Assembly (NCBI GenBank): GCA_009792885.1
Contig: WMCF01000025.1
Span: 1,571,852-1,635,851, forward strand
DNA: 64,000 nt
Direction of reading: 5' to 3'
Origin: Eremophila alpestris peregrina
Lineage: Eukaryota; Chordata; Aves; Passeriformes; Alaudidae
A program made the position numbers and the translations under genes. How positions within the stretch are numbered: position 1 is the stretch's first letter; each line of letters starts with the position of its first letter. Shown piece by piece: positions 26,725 through 40,200 of this stretch. The notes beneath the pieces are model-generated. The model saw only the letters and a program-made list of their open reading frames with translations, ran no database searches and was not told the DNA's origin.

Positions 26725-27110
26725 CTGCCTGTCAGATTCTGGAAAAGGCCTTTGGCCAAAACTGGCCACGTCTAGTTCCACGGAGTTTTAACTCTGCACA
26801 TGATGAGCAGCCCTGTATCACAGGCAATACATAGAGAAACAGCATCCATGCCAGTCTTTTGGTGACCTTATGTGCTGAATGAGCCCACAGCTGGCTGCTG
26901 AAGTAAATGGGATGCCAGCTGATGATGCACAGCACTGGCGCTGTGTGCTCACAGGGCTGCACCTACTAATGAGGTAGGCTGCTGTGCTCTGCAGTAGCTG
27001 AAGTTTCTATGGAGCTTTTATCTTCAGCTTCAGTGAGTTACTATAATCCAGCCTGGTTGTGCAGAACGTGTTCATCACTACCGCTAGATCCACGCCAAAG
27101 AAAAGGAAGC
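26725..27110 (-). mobile_element. Fossil CR1/L2-superfamily LINE, reverse-transcriptase C-terminal part
   Basis: Translated on the minus strand, the segment carries the conserved order of the end of a CR1/L2-group reverse transcriptase. Around 27090-27030 it reads DLAVVMNTF…TRLDYSNSL, matching the family's …SRLDYCNSLY pattern. Next (about 26995-26955) is a LLQSTAAYLI-like relic of the family LQ.VQNAAARL block. In a shifted frame (26962-26732) HTAPVLCIISWHP corresponds to H.TPVL..LHWLP, and ELKLRGTRRGQFWPKAFS corresponds to the …VPRTR…G.RAFS block. Stops and frameshifts show it is dead. The catalytic YADD-bearing part lies upstream in the element and is absent here. The degree of decay suggests an old L2/L3-type copy and not a recent avian CR1. 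The boundaries are approximate. Confidence 0.7.
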
Positions 27111-27974
27111 AGAGTTTCTTGAACAGCCAGAAGTAGAATAATTAATTTCTGACTATTTCTGGCATCTTGGTATTAAAGTACCAGCTAGAATAGAACTCAT
27201 AACGCTTTGAAAAAGGAAGGTCAAGTGCTTTCCCAGAGAAAAGAGGTCAGTGCCTCTTCTACTTCCATCAAATCATTCACGCTAGATCCATTGCTGTGCT
27301 GCGGCTTGGACACACCACAAGCCAGCCACTCTTGCTGAGTAACTTAACAGGATATTGTGATCTGCATGTCAAAACCAGTAGGAAGATCAAGTATGGATGT
27401 TAATATGATTTAAAAGGTACTTTGCAGTAGCAACAGCTAGAGACACAATTAGGTCCCTGTCTCTGCTAGTCAAGGAAATATAATGGAAGATTAGTATAAG
27501 TAATTACATTACACTGGTCAAAATAAAAGAGCTAAGCACTGCATTTTCTTTCATGCCTGTACTCATTTGCCTGCTAGAAGTGGCAGTTCCTTAATGCCTT
27601 AGCTGTGATAATACACTGTGGAAGCTTTATTGCAGGTGTACCTTTACCATTCTGTTCACTTCTTATGGAACAAAGCCAAATTATGGCGGCACAAAACAGT
27701 ACTTTGCAACATATGCTGGAATAAACATTTCTCTGATACACAACAGCCAAACATTATGATGAAGATATATGAGAGAATGGGCAATCTTCAGCACCCTGCT
27801 GGTAGCTAAGTACTACCTTGTAGTGATGTGACAGCCTAAAATGTTCAATATAAACCATCTTGGCTGTGGGGAAAAAAACTCTTATCCCAGAAAATTAATC
27901 CTTAAAGTGGTAAAACCGCCACATTTTTCCAATTTTCAGTGTTCCTCTGAAACAGCCTGCCTTGTTAGTGTGTA

Positions 27975-28646
27975 CTAAAGCAAAGAGAGGTTTAGCATCA
28001 GCCAGAGGTAGCTGCTGGAGGGGAGGGAGGGAAGGGCTGGCTTTTCCCAATGCCAGAATCTAGAATATGGGCATATACTCATAGCATTAACAAAAAACAG
28101 GATAGCCAGGATGTTTTCCCCTCTGATGTAAGGCAATGAAAAAGAGTTGTACATGAAGCAGGACAAGCATCTGACCAGCCATGGAGACCCCAAGACCTGC
28201 AGTACTTTCTGCAATAAATAATACCCTGTACTGCAGGACAACCTCAACTCAGTGTATGTGACTGATGCACACATGGTACTCTTATAGCCAGACATGGTCA
28301 GAGCATGAGAACTTTTATCCTGTGCCAAAGGGTGCCCCTCAGTCTTACTCATTTGGCCTTTCGGGGACAAAATTGCCTCACAGTGCAATTTTGCATTCAG
28401 AGAGGATACAGGACCTTTTGATTTCTCCCCCTTCTGTGGCCTCCTGCTTTCTGTTACCAGCTGTAATTGCAGTGCTGGTATGAAGCCACAAGCAGGCTGG
28501 CAGGGCAATGCCCTGCACAAGATGGCTGGACAAAGGTGAGCCAATACAGCATCCATACCATGCCCACTCCAGTGAAACAGCAACCGTGACTTGCAGCCAT
28601 CTGCAGGCACAGCCATCAACACAGAAGTCCCCTGGGAGCAATCCAC
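27975..28646 (-). other. Long open frame without supporting evidence (223 codons)
   Basis: This is the longest gap-free open frame in the window (223 codons from an ATG). The predicted product is rich in Ser, Leu and Cys, has no repeated domain or recognisable motif, and shows no coherent signal or membrane layout. The local sequence is more GC-rich than its surroundings, which lengthens chance open frames. I regard it as probably noncoding and list it only so it can be checked. Confidence 0.1.
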
Positions 28647-28649
28647 ATT

Positions 28650-31600
28650 TTAAAGATCCCAGGCACGTCAGGAGAAGGCACGCCTTTTTCTATGCTCCTT
28701 GGGGTTACAACACACAGTAGGGGGATGCAAACCTCATTCCTAAGAATATCCCTCTCCCCATTTAGGCTTATAAATGAGCTCAGCACAATCCAGTTCTACT
28801 GGTGATGGTCCACTGGGCATCACTTTTTAAAATGCTGCCAAAGATTAAGAGTTCAGGTTGCTTCCCCAGCACATGAATTTCATGTAGTATTACCAGGCAG
28901 TACTCAGTAAATCTTCAGCTGCTGATATAAAATGAAATAAAATGACCAATAAGCACTATTTTTAACCACAAAACATCTTACTCGTTATGCAAGAAATGAT
29001 TCTGTCATTCTCTGAGGGAAAAATGCCTAATTACTTACATTACATCTCACTGGAAATACAACAAATAAAACAAGAAAGGCTACTGAAGGATGAAAATAAT
29101 GGCAACATGTGGTACAGGGGCTGAACTTAGGAGAGAGAGGTATTTATCCTGAAGATATGCAAATTATAGCAGGAGTTTTGAGAAAAACACTGCCAATTAA
29201 GAAAACTGCCTGTCTCACATCAAGGAAGACACATTTACCTAAATAATATTTGCTTAAGCTTAACCCATAGTGTTCTGTTTGTGTGTACAGGGGCAGAGAA
29301 CAGTGGTATACAAGATGGATGAAATCCTAACTTCTCCCCTTGCAACACTTTCTGCTGCTCTTTGGGACTATAGCTCAGTGCAATTCAAAAAGGTATTTTT
29401 CTCAAAACTTTTAGTAGCTGCCATTTATGTTGGAACATATGGTCACCTTGACAAAATCTTTAACAGCCTTATGGCTCAATACCTGCATACATATATATGC
29501 TGGTTTTACCTTAACAGGCAATGGTATAAACCCCTTCCTTTTTTCCTTTCTGCTCATTCCATGACACTTGCACACATTTACACAAAGAGGTACATACTGA
29601 GGAAAAACACTAGGAATAATAATAAGTAGTGACATTACATTTCTGCAAACACAATGGAGAGCCATTTCTCAGGAAACCTCTATGTCCTCCTCCAGACAAA
29701 ACCTGTGAATTTCCAGAGCAGCTGCTGCTTATGAGTAGTCTATAAAGCTGCACACCCATAAATGTGCTCGATATGCCTGGTTATCTATCAGATATGCATA
29801 AAGGTAGTGGTGTGGCACACATTAAAATGCATTACTGCACTTTTTGTGGTGCTGTTTCTTGTCTTCCCCCAGAAGTATATTCAGGCCAAATCTATGGCCT
29901 CCAGAAAGGGTACATGACGCTGTGCACAGCTTGGAAATCCATTCATGAGGGAGAGTGACATGAAAGATATATTAGATAGCTGTACCTTCTGGGGCCACAG
30001 TTGTCATTTTTGTGGAGAGGTACCTGTTACATGAAAAGTATTTACCAGATTTGACAAAATGGAGTGTAAGTGGACATGAAACCTTAAAAATCTATACTTA
30101 AGATTGAAAGAGCAAATGTTTAAAGGGCACCACAGTCATCATTCCTATACAAGCAGTACAGCACTGGGAAGAACACTGATGCAGTAAGACTAGTGTGAAA
30201 GGTTCCTAGCAATGACTACCTGCTAAATACGATTTAATTAGAGAACATTTCCCTATGAATTAAATGCAAATAATTTGATATGTGACTGAGCACATTACAT
30301 TACATGGTATTAGCATATTAAGTACTATTTAAGCCCTATTCTCAAGCATGTGAATTTTTACCTAAAATGGCAGTCGGGCAGAATACAGTATTTCCACACT
30401 AGGGGCAGGAGGAGGACTGGAAAACTTGGTGAGGCATGAAAAATTGAATTTCAGCAAGGCAATGGAAAGGACATTGTTGGGCAATTACAGAGCTCCAGTG
30501 TTTGCCATCCGCAAAGGCTGCAGTCATCTGCAGTGACAGCGTGGTGCACGGCTCCCCGAAGGCACGGCGCTCCAGTTAAATCAATTTGTCAGGAGTGGGG
30601 CCGCTGCCTCCCGACTGCAGAGGAGGCCCACCGGAGCGGGGGACAGCTGGGGTGCACAGCTGTCTCCCTGCAGCAGATCAATTAGAACATCCAAATTCAT
30701 CTGCTAATTAGCAAGCGTGTACAGAGGGGAAAGAAACCTTCCTTAAATGAATCATTTCCATGTATTAATGAATTCAGTGACATCCCACATTTAGAACCCA
30801 GCCCAACAAGAAGACAGCCACAAGAAGCACCAGCTAGCACGACAAGACAATTTCATTATTGCAAAAGGTGATCCTACTGCTGAGGTGAAAATAAAACTCC
30901 CTACAACTAAAAATTTGCACTTCCAATATCAGTGAAAGAAGACCCACATCTAGTAGAGTTATTAATGTCTGATCACATTGTAAACACTGATCACTGTAAG
31001 ACTGCATTGAGAGCAAATGCAAGTGGAACCAGGAAAAATATAAATCCTGGTCAGCCTGACATGCTGCTTGCTTTGGAGCATGCTGAAAGTCCCTTGACTT
31101 CTGTGATTGAGAACTGGGCCTCAGGTCAGCAGTTTTTATCCTTGTTTTTATTTATTCTCATATTCACCCTTTGCGTTGTTATTGGAACGACACTTAGTGT
31201 TTATTCACATGTTGCAATGTTGCTGAGGGTGTTTTTACAAGAGAACTTGGCCAAAGTCAGCTGCTGTTCCAATGCCATTTCAAGGCTTAGCAGGACAAGG
31301 TCACTGATTTTTTTTTTCCTGACAGTTTTAGCTTGTTTGGCACAGACAAGGAAACACAAATCAACAATAACATACTACATTTTTGATCAGGGCTCAGAGC
31401 ACAGCTGTTAATTCTTGCACACAGAGTTCCTAAACCTAGGAGAAGCCAGGTACATTGACTGGTAATATACAGAAAATTAATTTCTTCAGTTGGGAAGAGC
31501 CCCACTAACCTCCTTTGTTACTTCCAGTGCCTTGCCCATCACAGCCTAATTGCAATGGACTTGAGCAGCTCTTTGGATACAAAGCACAAACCCTTTGTTC

Positions 31601-33860
31601 CTGAAAGTTTGTCTGGGAATGCTTGTAAAATGCATGTTGTTGGAAGTGCTCAACCAACACGGTGTGTAGACTAAGACAAAATGACCTCCCAGAAACAGCA
31701 ACATAGTAAAGGAAACTAAGTCTGTCATCTGCAATAACCCTACTGCTCATCTAAGCAGCTGACTCAGTAAATTCAATACATTTTCCCAGGGAGTTATCTT
31801 TTTTAAGGCTCTGTTTTCCTACAACTGTATGTTGTACATGTAGGAACCCACAACTGTAGATTTGATTTTCAAGCCATTTGGCATCAGATAATCAACTGAA
31901 ATTCATTATTTTGAAATAGATTGCTGTAACCTGCAGTTCAATGAAGCCACAACACAGAATTTTACTTGGAAACTATATACTTTAACCTGACAAACAGCTG
32001 CTAACTGCTTACCTTTTTCTCAGATCTCTAGTTTCTCACCAAGATTTTTTCCCTTTTATTCTTTTATGGATGCTCATTAAAACCAAAACTGTGTTAGAGG
32101 GCTGAAAACAGAGCCACACTAGAATGTAGTGAGGAGCTGAACTCTCCAAGGGAAGGCTATGAAATGTTATTGCCAGCTCTGCTGAAGTAAGACAAACTTC
32201 CACAGAGAGCCACGTCCATTCTCATCTGTTGAGGGAGGTCAGCTGAAAATAAGTCACAGACGAAGTCAACCAAGATAGTAAAGTGCCCCCAATTGCCTTA
32301 CAATAACGAAGAGTGTGTATGAAAAATGTTTAATAATATGAGGAAGCTTTATCACCACCCTCACTCCTTTTCCAATCCTGCACTGGACTTTCATCTGGCA
32401 CAATTTCCATTACACCCAAGGATGCTAATGCGTGAGCTGGAAGAGTGTGATCCACCAAGTATTACAGCTTTAAGCTGCCATTTAGTATCAAATTTCTTTC
32501 TTAAGTGAGGATTGCTGAATACATGAAGCACAGAGCTATAATATATACTCCATTAAGAGCAGTCCAGAGAATGTGACATTCTTCTTATCATATTACCTCA
32601 GTTACTGGCAGAATAATATAATTATGATTCACATTGGAGTGGCCTACAGAATGGATTTAATCAAATTTTAATATAAAATACGGCCACTTACAGCATATTC
32701 TATTCAGTAGCTTGTTCAGTCAAGATGCTGGGTAGGGAGGGGAATTGCAGTTATCATTCCCAGTAACAGGACAACAATTGCTTTTAAGTCAAATATGGCA
32801 TCAGGATGTTTAAGCACACATTAGAGGATGCATTGTTGTCACTGCTATTGTGCTGTACTCTGTCTATAATTCGGCATGGACGACTGCTGTGTCACTTTCA
32901 GTCCCATAAGCCTACAATACAAAGACCTGAAAGAAATTAATATCTGAGTGTGTCTAGCAAGGAATAAGTAATTCATTCATTGAGAAAAACTCTTTAAGCT
33001 TCCTTCATTCATGCAGATCAAGTGGCTGGATTCTGCTCTGAAGGACATCAGTGCAAATTCAGAGCAGAGTCATCAAAAGCAGACCAGTTCTGCCTGAGTT
33101 GGTATCTCCCGATTTGATTATAAACAGATTACTTAGAAGTTCAGTGTATTCCATGGATTAGATCTTGAGTAACTCGAAGTGCAAAGAGATACTGTGATAA
33201 GTGTGCAAAATTCTCATCTCATGGATAGTTTTTCAGATAATCCACTAGGGAATGAAGGTTTCAAGTGTTCAGATATGAAACTAAATGCAGAAAAGACAAA
33301 GGATACAAGAGACAGAGGTACTAGATACAAAAAGTATTTTGCATGTGTTTAGGCTCATTCTGCACATCTTCTGCAGCACAGAAACTCAGGTTTCTGCTCT
33401 TCAGTTTTAAGGCTCTAGCAAGCCAGTCACACTCTTGTAGCAGGAAGAGCTGTGCCAAGCTAAAAATTCAGTGCCAGCTACCTTTTAGTTTACAGCATCT
33501 AGGGGTCCACCTGTGCACTTTACAACTATTCACATTTTATCCATTTGACTATGATATCCTAGCTGCTTATAAGTTTTTCTTCTTGAAGGTAGATTAAGCT
33601 CACAAATTCCATTAATATCATTAATGCGTTTTGTTGTTGTTTTATTTTGTTGGAGTTTGGCTCTTGGGGTTTTATGTTTGTTACTTTTTTAAAAACCTCG
33701 GTCCATCTGCTAGTCTCCTAGGGCTCTCACCACAACCCTTACTACCTCAGAGCATCTGCTTCCTTTATTCTTTCCTTACAGTAGTTCCAATTGCTCTTTT
33801 CCCTTTGCTTTCTTCTGTTAACTTCTTGCTGGTTTCTATCTGCCATGTCTGATCATCTTT
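28650..33860. other. Noncoding stretch with one CpG-rich pocket
   Basis: No exon or RNA gene could be supported. Most of it is plain AT-rich DNA. The exception is the GC- and CpG-rich pocket at 30508-30713, listed separately. An open frame at 30932-31411 (no ATG at its start) has hydrophobic stretches but no family resemblance and no splice context, so it was not called. Confidence 0.45.
30508..30713. promoter_or_regulatory. Possible enhancer-like element: CpG pocket plus homeodomain-type motifs
   Basis: About ten CpG dinucleotides fall in roughly 135 bp, while the several kilobases around it are strongly CpG-depleted. The pocket is followed by TCAATTAGA and a perfect 12-bp palindrome TGCTAATTAGCA (30702-30713) containing the TAATTA core bound by paired-type homeodomain dimers. 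GTTAAATCAATTTG lies inside the CpG pocket. There is no open frame or splice site. Retained CpGs with clustered developmental-factor motifs are typical of conserved regulatory elements, but function is inferred. Confidence 0.35.
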
Positions 33861-33867
33861 GCTCATT

Positions 33868-34215
33868 CATAGAATTAGTACACAGTTTGCTTCAAAGACA
33901 CCTTAAATCCCTCTTCCATGGGCAGGGACACCTTCCAGGAACTAGAACAAAACTAGACCAGGTTTCTCAAAGCACTGTGCAGCCTGGGATGAGGCATCCA
34001 CAACTTCTCTGGGTAATCTGTTCCAGTGCATCACCACCCTCACCGCAAAGAATTTTTTCCTTATATTTAATCTAAACCTACCCTCCTTCAGTTTAAGGCC
34101 ATTATCCCTTGTCCTATCACTACAGACCCTTGTGAGAAGTCCCTCTCCAGCTCCCTTGTAGTCCCTTTAAGTACTGAAAGGCCTATGTCTCCCTAGAGCC
34201 TTCTCTTCTCCAGCC
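33868..34215 (-). mobile_element. CR1 LINE 3' end (antisense orientation)
   Basis: The plus strand begins CATAGAATTAG, the reverse complement of the CR1 3'-terminal ATTCTATG-type octamer. It then follows the well-known antisense CR1 text: CCATGGGCAGGGACACCTTCC, CTAGACCAGGTTTCTCAAAG, TTCTCTGGGTAATCTGTTCC, TGCATCACCACCCTCACCG, AAGTCCCTCTCCAGCTCCC and GAGCCTTCTCTTCTCCAG. It is a 5'-truncated copy of about 350 bp, the usual fate of CR1 insertions. The segment between the terminal octamer and GGGCAGGG is shortened and altered relative to the usual consensus. The far boundary is uncertain because similarity fades after the TTCTCCAG block. Confidence 0.92.
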
Positions 34216-37200
34216 TTCTCCTTCTGATCTCAGCCAAAGCAGAGCATCAATCCCTTCTCCCTGTCATTAGAAGTCTCACTGATTTTCAGGTCATGAACCT
34301 TGATGTCTTTTGCCTATTAGAAATTTCCTCTTGCATTCCTTTGCCCCTGTGCATGCAGCTGTAGATCACCCCTCTTTTCCACTTTTTTCACTCTGAACTC
34401 ACTTGTTCTTCTATCTCATTACAAAGTTTGGGAACTGTCCAGATACCCTACTTCCCACAAGCATTTCTACAAATACTGTTTCAAAGCCTCCATTTACATT
34501 TTTTAACCTCTTGCGGTCTGGCTTTTATTTCATGCACAAATTCCTGTCTTCACTTAAGGCTTTACTATCTGCTTTCTGGCGAGTTTTTCTTGGTGTTTTC
34601 TTTTTGCTAGTTTTTACAGCTCTCAGTACACTCAGGATTTCAAGAATTATTATCTTCTTGTGTTTATGCCAGACCCTTCTTCAGATCTTTCATGTTTCAG
34701 TCCCTACCCCTACCTAAGGAGTGAAAGAGGAAGGCAGGTGAACAGGAAGGGACAGATTCAGCCACACCAAGTTGCATGGGACATTTCCATCTAGGGAAGG
34801 AAAACATGGAAGGGAAAAACAGAAACATAAAGACAAGAAAGATATGGAAATAAAGAAAAGGTCAAAGAATCTAAGAAATTCAAGCACTGTTAGAAAAAAG
34901 GAATAAAGGAATGAAAAGTGCATGTAGTAAACGCTGAAACAGAAAAAGAAAAAAAATAGTGGAGAAAGTATTTGAAGCTCAAAAGGATATTTAAAAACCC
35001 ATAAAACTAGGTAGGTAAGCTCAGTTGCAATTTTAGGAAAAGAAATACAACCCCTTGATACAATGAAATGTCAATGAAAATCACCTTGTCTTAGCAGGAG
35101 GTATAAAGAATGCAAAATATTTCTGAAGTTTTACTAATATTTATCTTATTCTTGGAAACGGGGAAGGAATGGGTTTGGTTTGATCAGCTATTCCAAGACT
35201 GTGGTGCAGCTCTACAACCATGGCAACAAAGAGCTGACTTCCTGCTGCCAGGATCTCATATGGGAGCTGCAAAGGCAGTGCAGTGCTGGGACCATGATCG
35301 GCACCAAGAGAAGCGCTGTAGTTTTAGAACTCTGTTATAGCACAGCTACTTCTTGTGTTTGTTACCATGCATGCCAGTCACAGTAGGCCTCACTTGGTTT
35401 AGGATTATTTTCCAAGGAACTTACACTCCTAACAGCTTTTAAGATCTATCAGTTTCATACATATAAAATAATTTTTTTCTCCTCAGAGCTTGACAAATAG
35501 CAAAGGAAAACCTATTTTGCTTAAAAATATGTATCTACCTCCAAAAATAAGATTTATTTTTCCCAGGTTATTAAAAATAAACAAGAAATCCATTATATTT
35601 TAACTGATGAGTGATTTCAAAGACCGGTTCAAAAGTACTGTAGATAACTTCAAACAAAATATAACCTATTGAACTGATGTCTACATAATTTCTATTTGAT
35701 TAAAATTATGCTTGTTAATATATAAACATGAAATTTATAATGAAGACAGATGGAAATATCTAAACATACTATCTAAAATGAAGACAGATCATTAAATACT
35801 GTGATAGTCAGAAATACTTCAAAAAATAACAGAAGCGTGTTATACAAAATTAAAATATTAGATAGGTCATCTTCAAAATTAATGCAGGATATCCCAATCT
35901 CACGATCATTCTTTTCTCAGGTAGAAGACTGAGTTTTTGTTTTACTTCCTAATTTACATGTTTTAGAATAATCTACAGTATAACTATGGTACTTCCATGA
36001 CTTCCAGAAATATGCCCTTTCTGTACTACCTGTCCATTTATCAAGGCCATGACAAATACAAAAATCAAAACGATCATAAATTATCAGAATAAAGCCATCA
36101 AATATATCAGAAGTTGAGTAAAGAAAGATGCTGGAGTAATCTGTCTTGCAAAGTGGCATGACAGAAAAGAAGCAGTGCAGGGGGCAATGCTATGCATGGA
36201 AGAGAAATCAATGGAAGGGTCTCTGTTTCCCTGACTGCTTGGTATATTATCCTGCCCAGTTCTCTCTGGTAGGTTAATACTGGGCTGTCACAACCATGAT
36301 AGCCTTGGTGATTGTATTGACAAGAAATCATGATCTACAGCAGATCCGCTTTTACGGAATGGCCGGATAAGCCCTTCCATTAACAATACTAATCAGATAA
36401 AGTATTTCTAATGGATGACCCTGCATCTGGTTAGAGTGAACTGTTCTGTTTAGTATGTATATGCCGTGTTTTTCATCCAAGATCAAGATGTCACTGCTAA
36501 GAATTTATACACTAGGTTTGGAAAATTGGTTGTAATTTCTCTCTGCATCTGCTGCAGCTTTGGAAACCAGAGAGCTACTTCTTTGTTCCTGTCATTAAAT
36601 CAGATTATTCTAATGCATTGCTAAAGGTTTCCATGACCCAAAAACAAACAAGGGACCAACATGTAAAGACTCATTAGGAATTAATTTAGGTATTCACTTT
36701 TTGCTCCTGGTGTAAAGGAGTTATCTATTAAAATGTGTCCTGATAATCACATTTCTAGGTAAAATGTATGATGAAACTAAAGGTATAACAGCCATTTGAT
36801 AGATAAGTTGCCATGAGCCCTCATCCCTTCATGTAGCTATAAAATATTTAAAGTACATACTGTTTACAGGCCGTTAACAGATAGCAACGATAAATCTCCT
36901 GTCAGAAAAAAACTCCAAACTTGTTCTGTGAGATTTATAGAAATGAAAGAAATCTTAAGAGGTGCAACATCCACAAAATTTACTTGCCAAGAGATTCCCC
37001 ATGCTGTTCTCTATGAAAAGAATAGCATCTGTGCCAAAGTGAGGATAAAACCAGTTTTTCTTCAGTCCTGTGATGGGTTTACCACCAGCTAAAGCTTTTT
37101 ACAGCAGTTGTCTTCAGTCAGTGAAAATCTCCCTACTGGCTGCACAGATAACAGAACTTGCTTGGCTTTTTTCTCATGAAGTATAACATTGCAAAAAGAG

Positions 37201-40200
37201 AGCAAAACATCACCAATTTGTACTAGCACTATTTTATACCTGTCTGGCGGAGTCAGTCCAAAATCTGTCATAGTCTGGATATCAACAAGAATTTGGAACT
37301 GAAGTCATATTGTTTTGATCCTTCCCACTTTAGCATTTGTTTCATAGAAAGTGGATAATGGTCTCTGCAGACTGTGGCTGGCTTTAAATTCAAAGCAAAA
37401 TTTAGGGCTCTTTCAATGTGGCCCAGAAGACAGATTTTTCTGCTTCAATATTGCAAGGTTTACAGAAGAGACACAGGGGCATGTCTCTCTACAGGCTAAC
37501 AGAAATTAAAGCTGCAAACTGTTCAAAGGATTTATCCCATTTTAATTTACTGGCTTTTCTCCTATAATTTCTTTATTTTTCCTCTAAATCAAACATCACT
37601 TGCTACTCCATTAGGCCAAACTAGTAAGACACTCTTAAAAAGCCAAGTTACAGAAAACCTAGCAGAATTCTTAACCCCCCCATGCCTAAGCAAACTCCCA
37701 TCTCTTTAATGAGGATGTTGAAAACTGAGGGATGCCTTCTTACCAGCACGGGCCTTGGAAAGTCAAAAGCTTTCCTCCACTCATGGATTTCTTATTTTTT
37801 AGAAGCAACTGTGATGAATAATGCACTTATGAAAGAACTCTTGTGCCCAAAACTTCCACTGCTTTGGTATTAAGAACTTGAGCTGCATGAACTGAGAAGA
37901 AAATGGGCTTTTAGAATATCAGTGATTTTTAAACATGTTTTACTTTGGCACCGCCAAAGTTTTGGAACCTAAATGACTTATACCCAGCAGTACAAGCAAT
38001 GCTAAATATTGCAAGGCTAACTCAGAGTGCACACTTGTTGACTAACATATTGTACAAATAAGCTAAGTGACATTTTCCTATCTGGTTACTAATCATCTCT
38101 CTCTAAAAAAAAAAAAGACAATGCAATTTCATCCCGTAAAAGTGGCTTTTGCCAGCATGCAAATCTAAATTTTACTTTCAATCAATGCCAACCTCAGGTT
38201 TTTTCAAGAGTTATCTCTCCCTCCCATCAAAATAATGCTGTGCCAAAGCTTTTACAAGGATTACTTGTTTTTTTTTTTTTTTAGGTGCAATAAGGTTTGG
38301 ATGACCTTTCAGCATTAATGCTTTGATCTAAATATTGTCATGCCCTAAGTAACTTTGATGTGGTCTAGCACCACGCAGAAACAATGCCTGGGGTTATTTC
38401 TGTGTATCTTTTTGCCAAATTATGCTGCCTTCCACCTGTGGCTGGAAACAGGTGCCAGGTAACTGTAAGTGAACTCTCATCTCTCTTCTTCATAATTCAT
38501 CTATTTTTCTTTAAACTTCAACAGCTTTAAGCCTTACTGAATGCAGCTCTACAGGACCATGCCAAAAAATACAGTGAAACAAATCCTAACCCAGCACAGT
38601 TCATTTGGCTCCTTTAAGGACAGAGACAGATCCATACAGTATAAATGTTTGCCCTTAACTTTCTCTGACACTTTTCAGCCCCAATGCACAACAGGAAGGT
38701 GGATAATGCAAGAAAGAGGAGAGTTTTGGTAAAAGGAGGAATTGAGCTGTCAATTTCTACAGTTTCCAAGGTTTTAAGGTTTTTTTTTCCCTAAAATATA
38801 AATAACACAGCAACCTTTGCAAAATATGCCTTTTACAGATAAGCCAGGCTTGTCTACCCTGCCTTTACAAAGAGCATCAAAAACCACAGACCATAGAAAG
38901 CCAGAGGGCAACTGCAGCTTGGTGTCAGCTCAGCCGCTCTTGCCTGGGTTTCTGCCTGAGCACTGAGCCCGGGAGGAGCACATGGCGAGGACCAAGCAGT
39001 CCCAGGAGGAGCAGGCTGGACAGGACCAGCAATCCCACACTTTTCACGGGGTGATGGGTGGAATCAGCTCCAACACACTGCTGCAACCACGTGGTTCCAA
39101 GAGTGTTCTTCAAAACTAAGGTCATATATACAGAAAACTATTTTTTACCTGTGTTTTGGGGGTCATATTGATGCTGTAAATGCTTCTGTAGGGATAGGAA
39201 AGTATACAATTGAAGAAGTACCTCTCATAACCTATAAGCATCTCCTGACCATTGCTCAAAGGCAGATGCTTTCATTGAGGAGCTGAAAGCAATTTATTGT
39301 TTCAATAAATTGTAATTTTCACTAAGTTGTCAGGAATCCCTCTGACTATTCTTACCACTAATATGGCACCACAGTATTACCTGGCTGCTCATTCAGCTCT
39401 AATAAGTCTGTGATTTAACTGTGAGAAATTCTCAGCCTCAGTCATTCTGCTCTCCTGGCACCATAAGCATGTACCCCAGAGTTTAATTACTCAGCTAAAA
39501 TGCTGCTGTCACCCTACACATATAACGTAACAAAAAGGTGATTTTCACAAAGGAATTCATCTATTCATTTCCTTTCAGGGTCTTTCATTTCCTTTAATTT
39601 GTGGCTCAGCTGTCCTTTTATTTTTATTAGAATAACTTGCTGTGTTAGCAATTGCAAAATTATTTGAGCATGGCTTTCTTCCCCCCTCCCAGAAAAAAAA
39701 GATAGATTGCCAGTGGTGGTAGTGAAAGGATCTTTAGGAAAAGGGGAGAGTTTTGCTTTGAGGCTGGCAAGTTATTTAGATAACCTGGTGGCTTCAGGCA
39801 ACATCACAAAATGAAATTATATGGTTTCAGTAAAATGAAAGGAGGAAGGTCACCAATATCACAGCAGTGCTCCAGTAAAATGCAGTATAACTAAACTCCA
39901 TGAGCTGCACTTCCCTACCTGCATTCAGAGTGGTCTGCAACACCTACAAGCCCCAGTCACTTGAACTGAAAGAATGTTTTCCTGCTCAAGACTGCTGCCA
40001 AAGGCCATGATCAGACATGAGCATATTCCATGAAGATGACAACTGAGATGACAGCTACTTTGAGGGAAACAAAGTCTGGGCTGATGTCCACTCCAGGCAA
40101 TCCCAGTAATTTCAGTGCATAATTCAGGTAACAGCAACCTCCTATGGGTTCCATGCCAAAAAAAAAAAAGGCAGCAGGGAATCCCAAATAAAAAAACCCC

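Noticed and set aside
26389..26781. Minus-strand frame containing a long poly-lysine run
   Set aside because: The lysines are translation of the A50 homopolymer, and the rest is not protein-like.
30399..30412. CTCF-like word (ACACTAGGGGCAGG)
   Set aside because: It is one base short of the core consensus and unsupported by context.
30932..31411. 159-codon plus-strand frame with hydrophobic stretches
   Set aside because: It has no ATG at the start, no splice context and no family resemblance.
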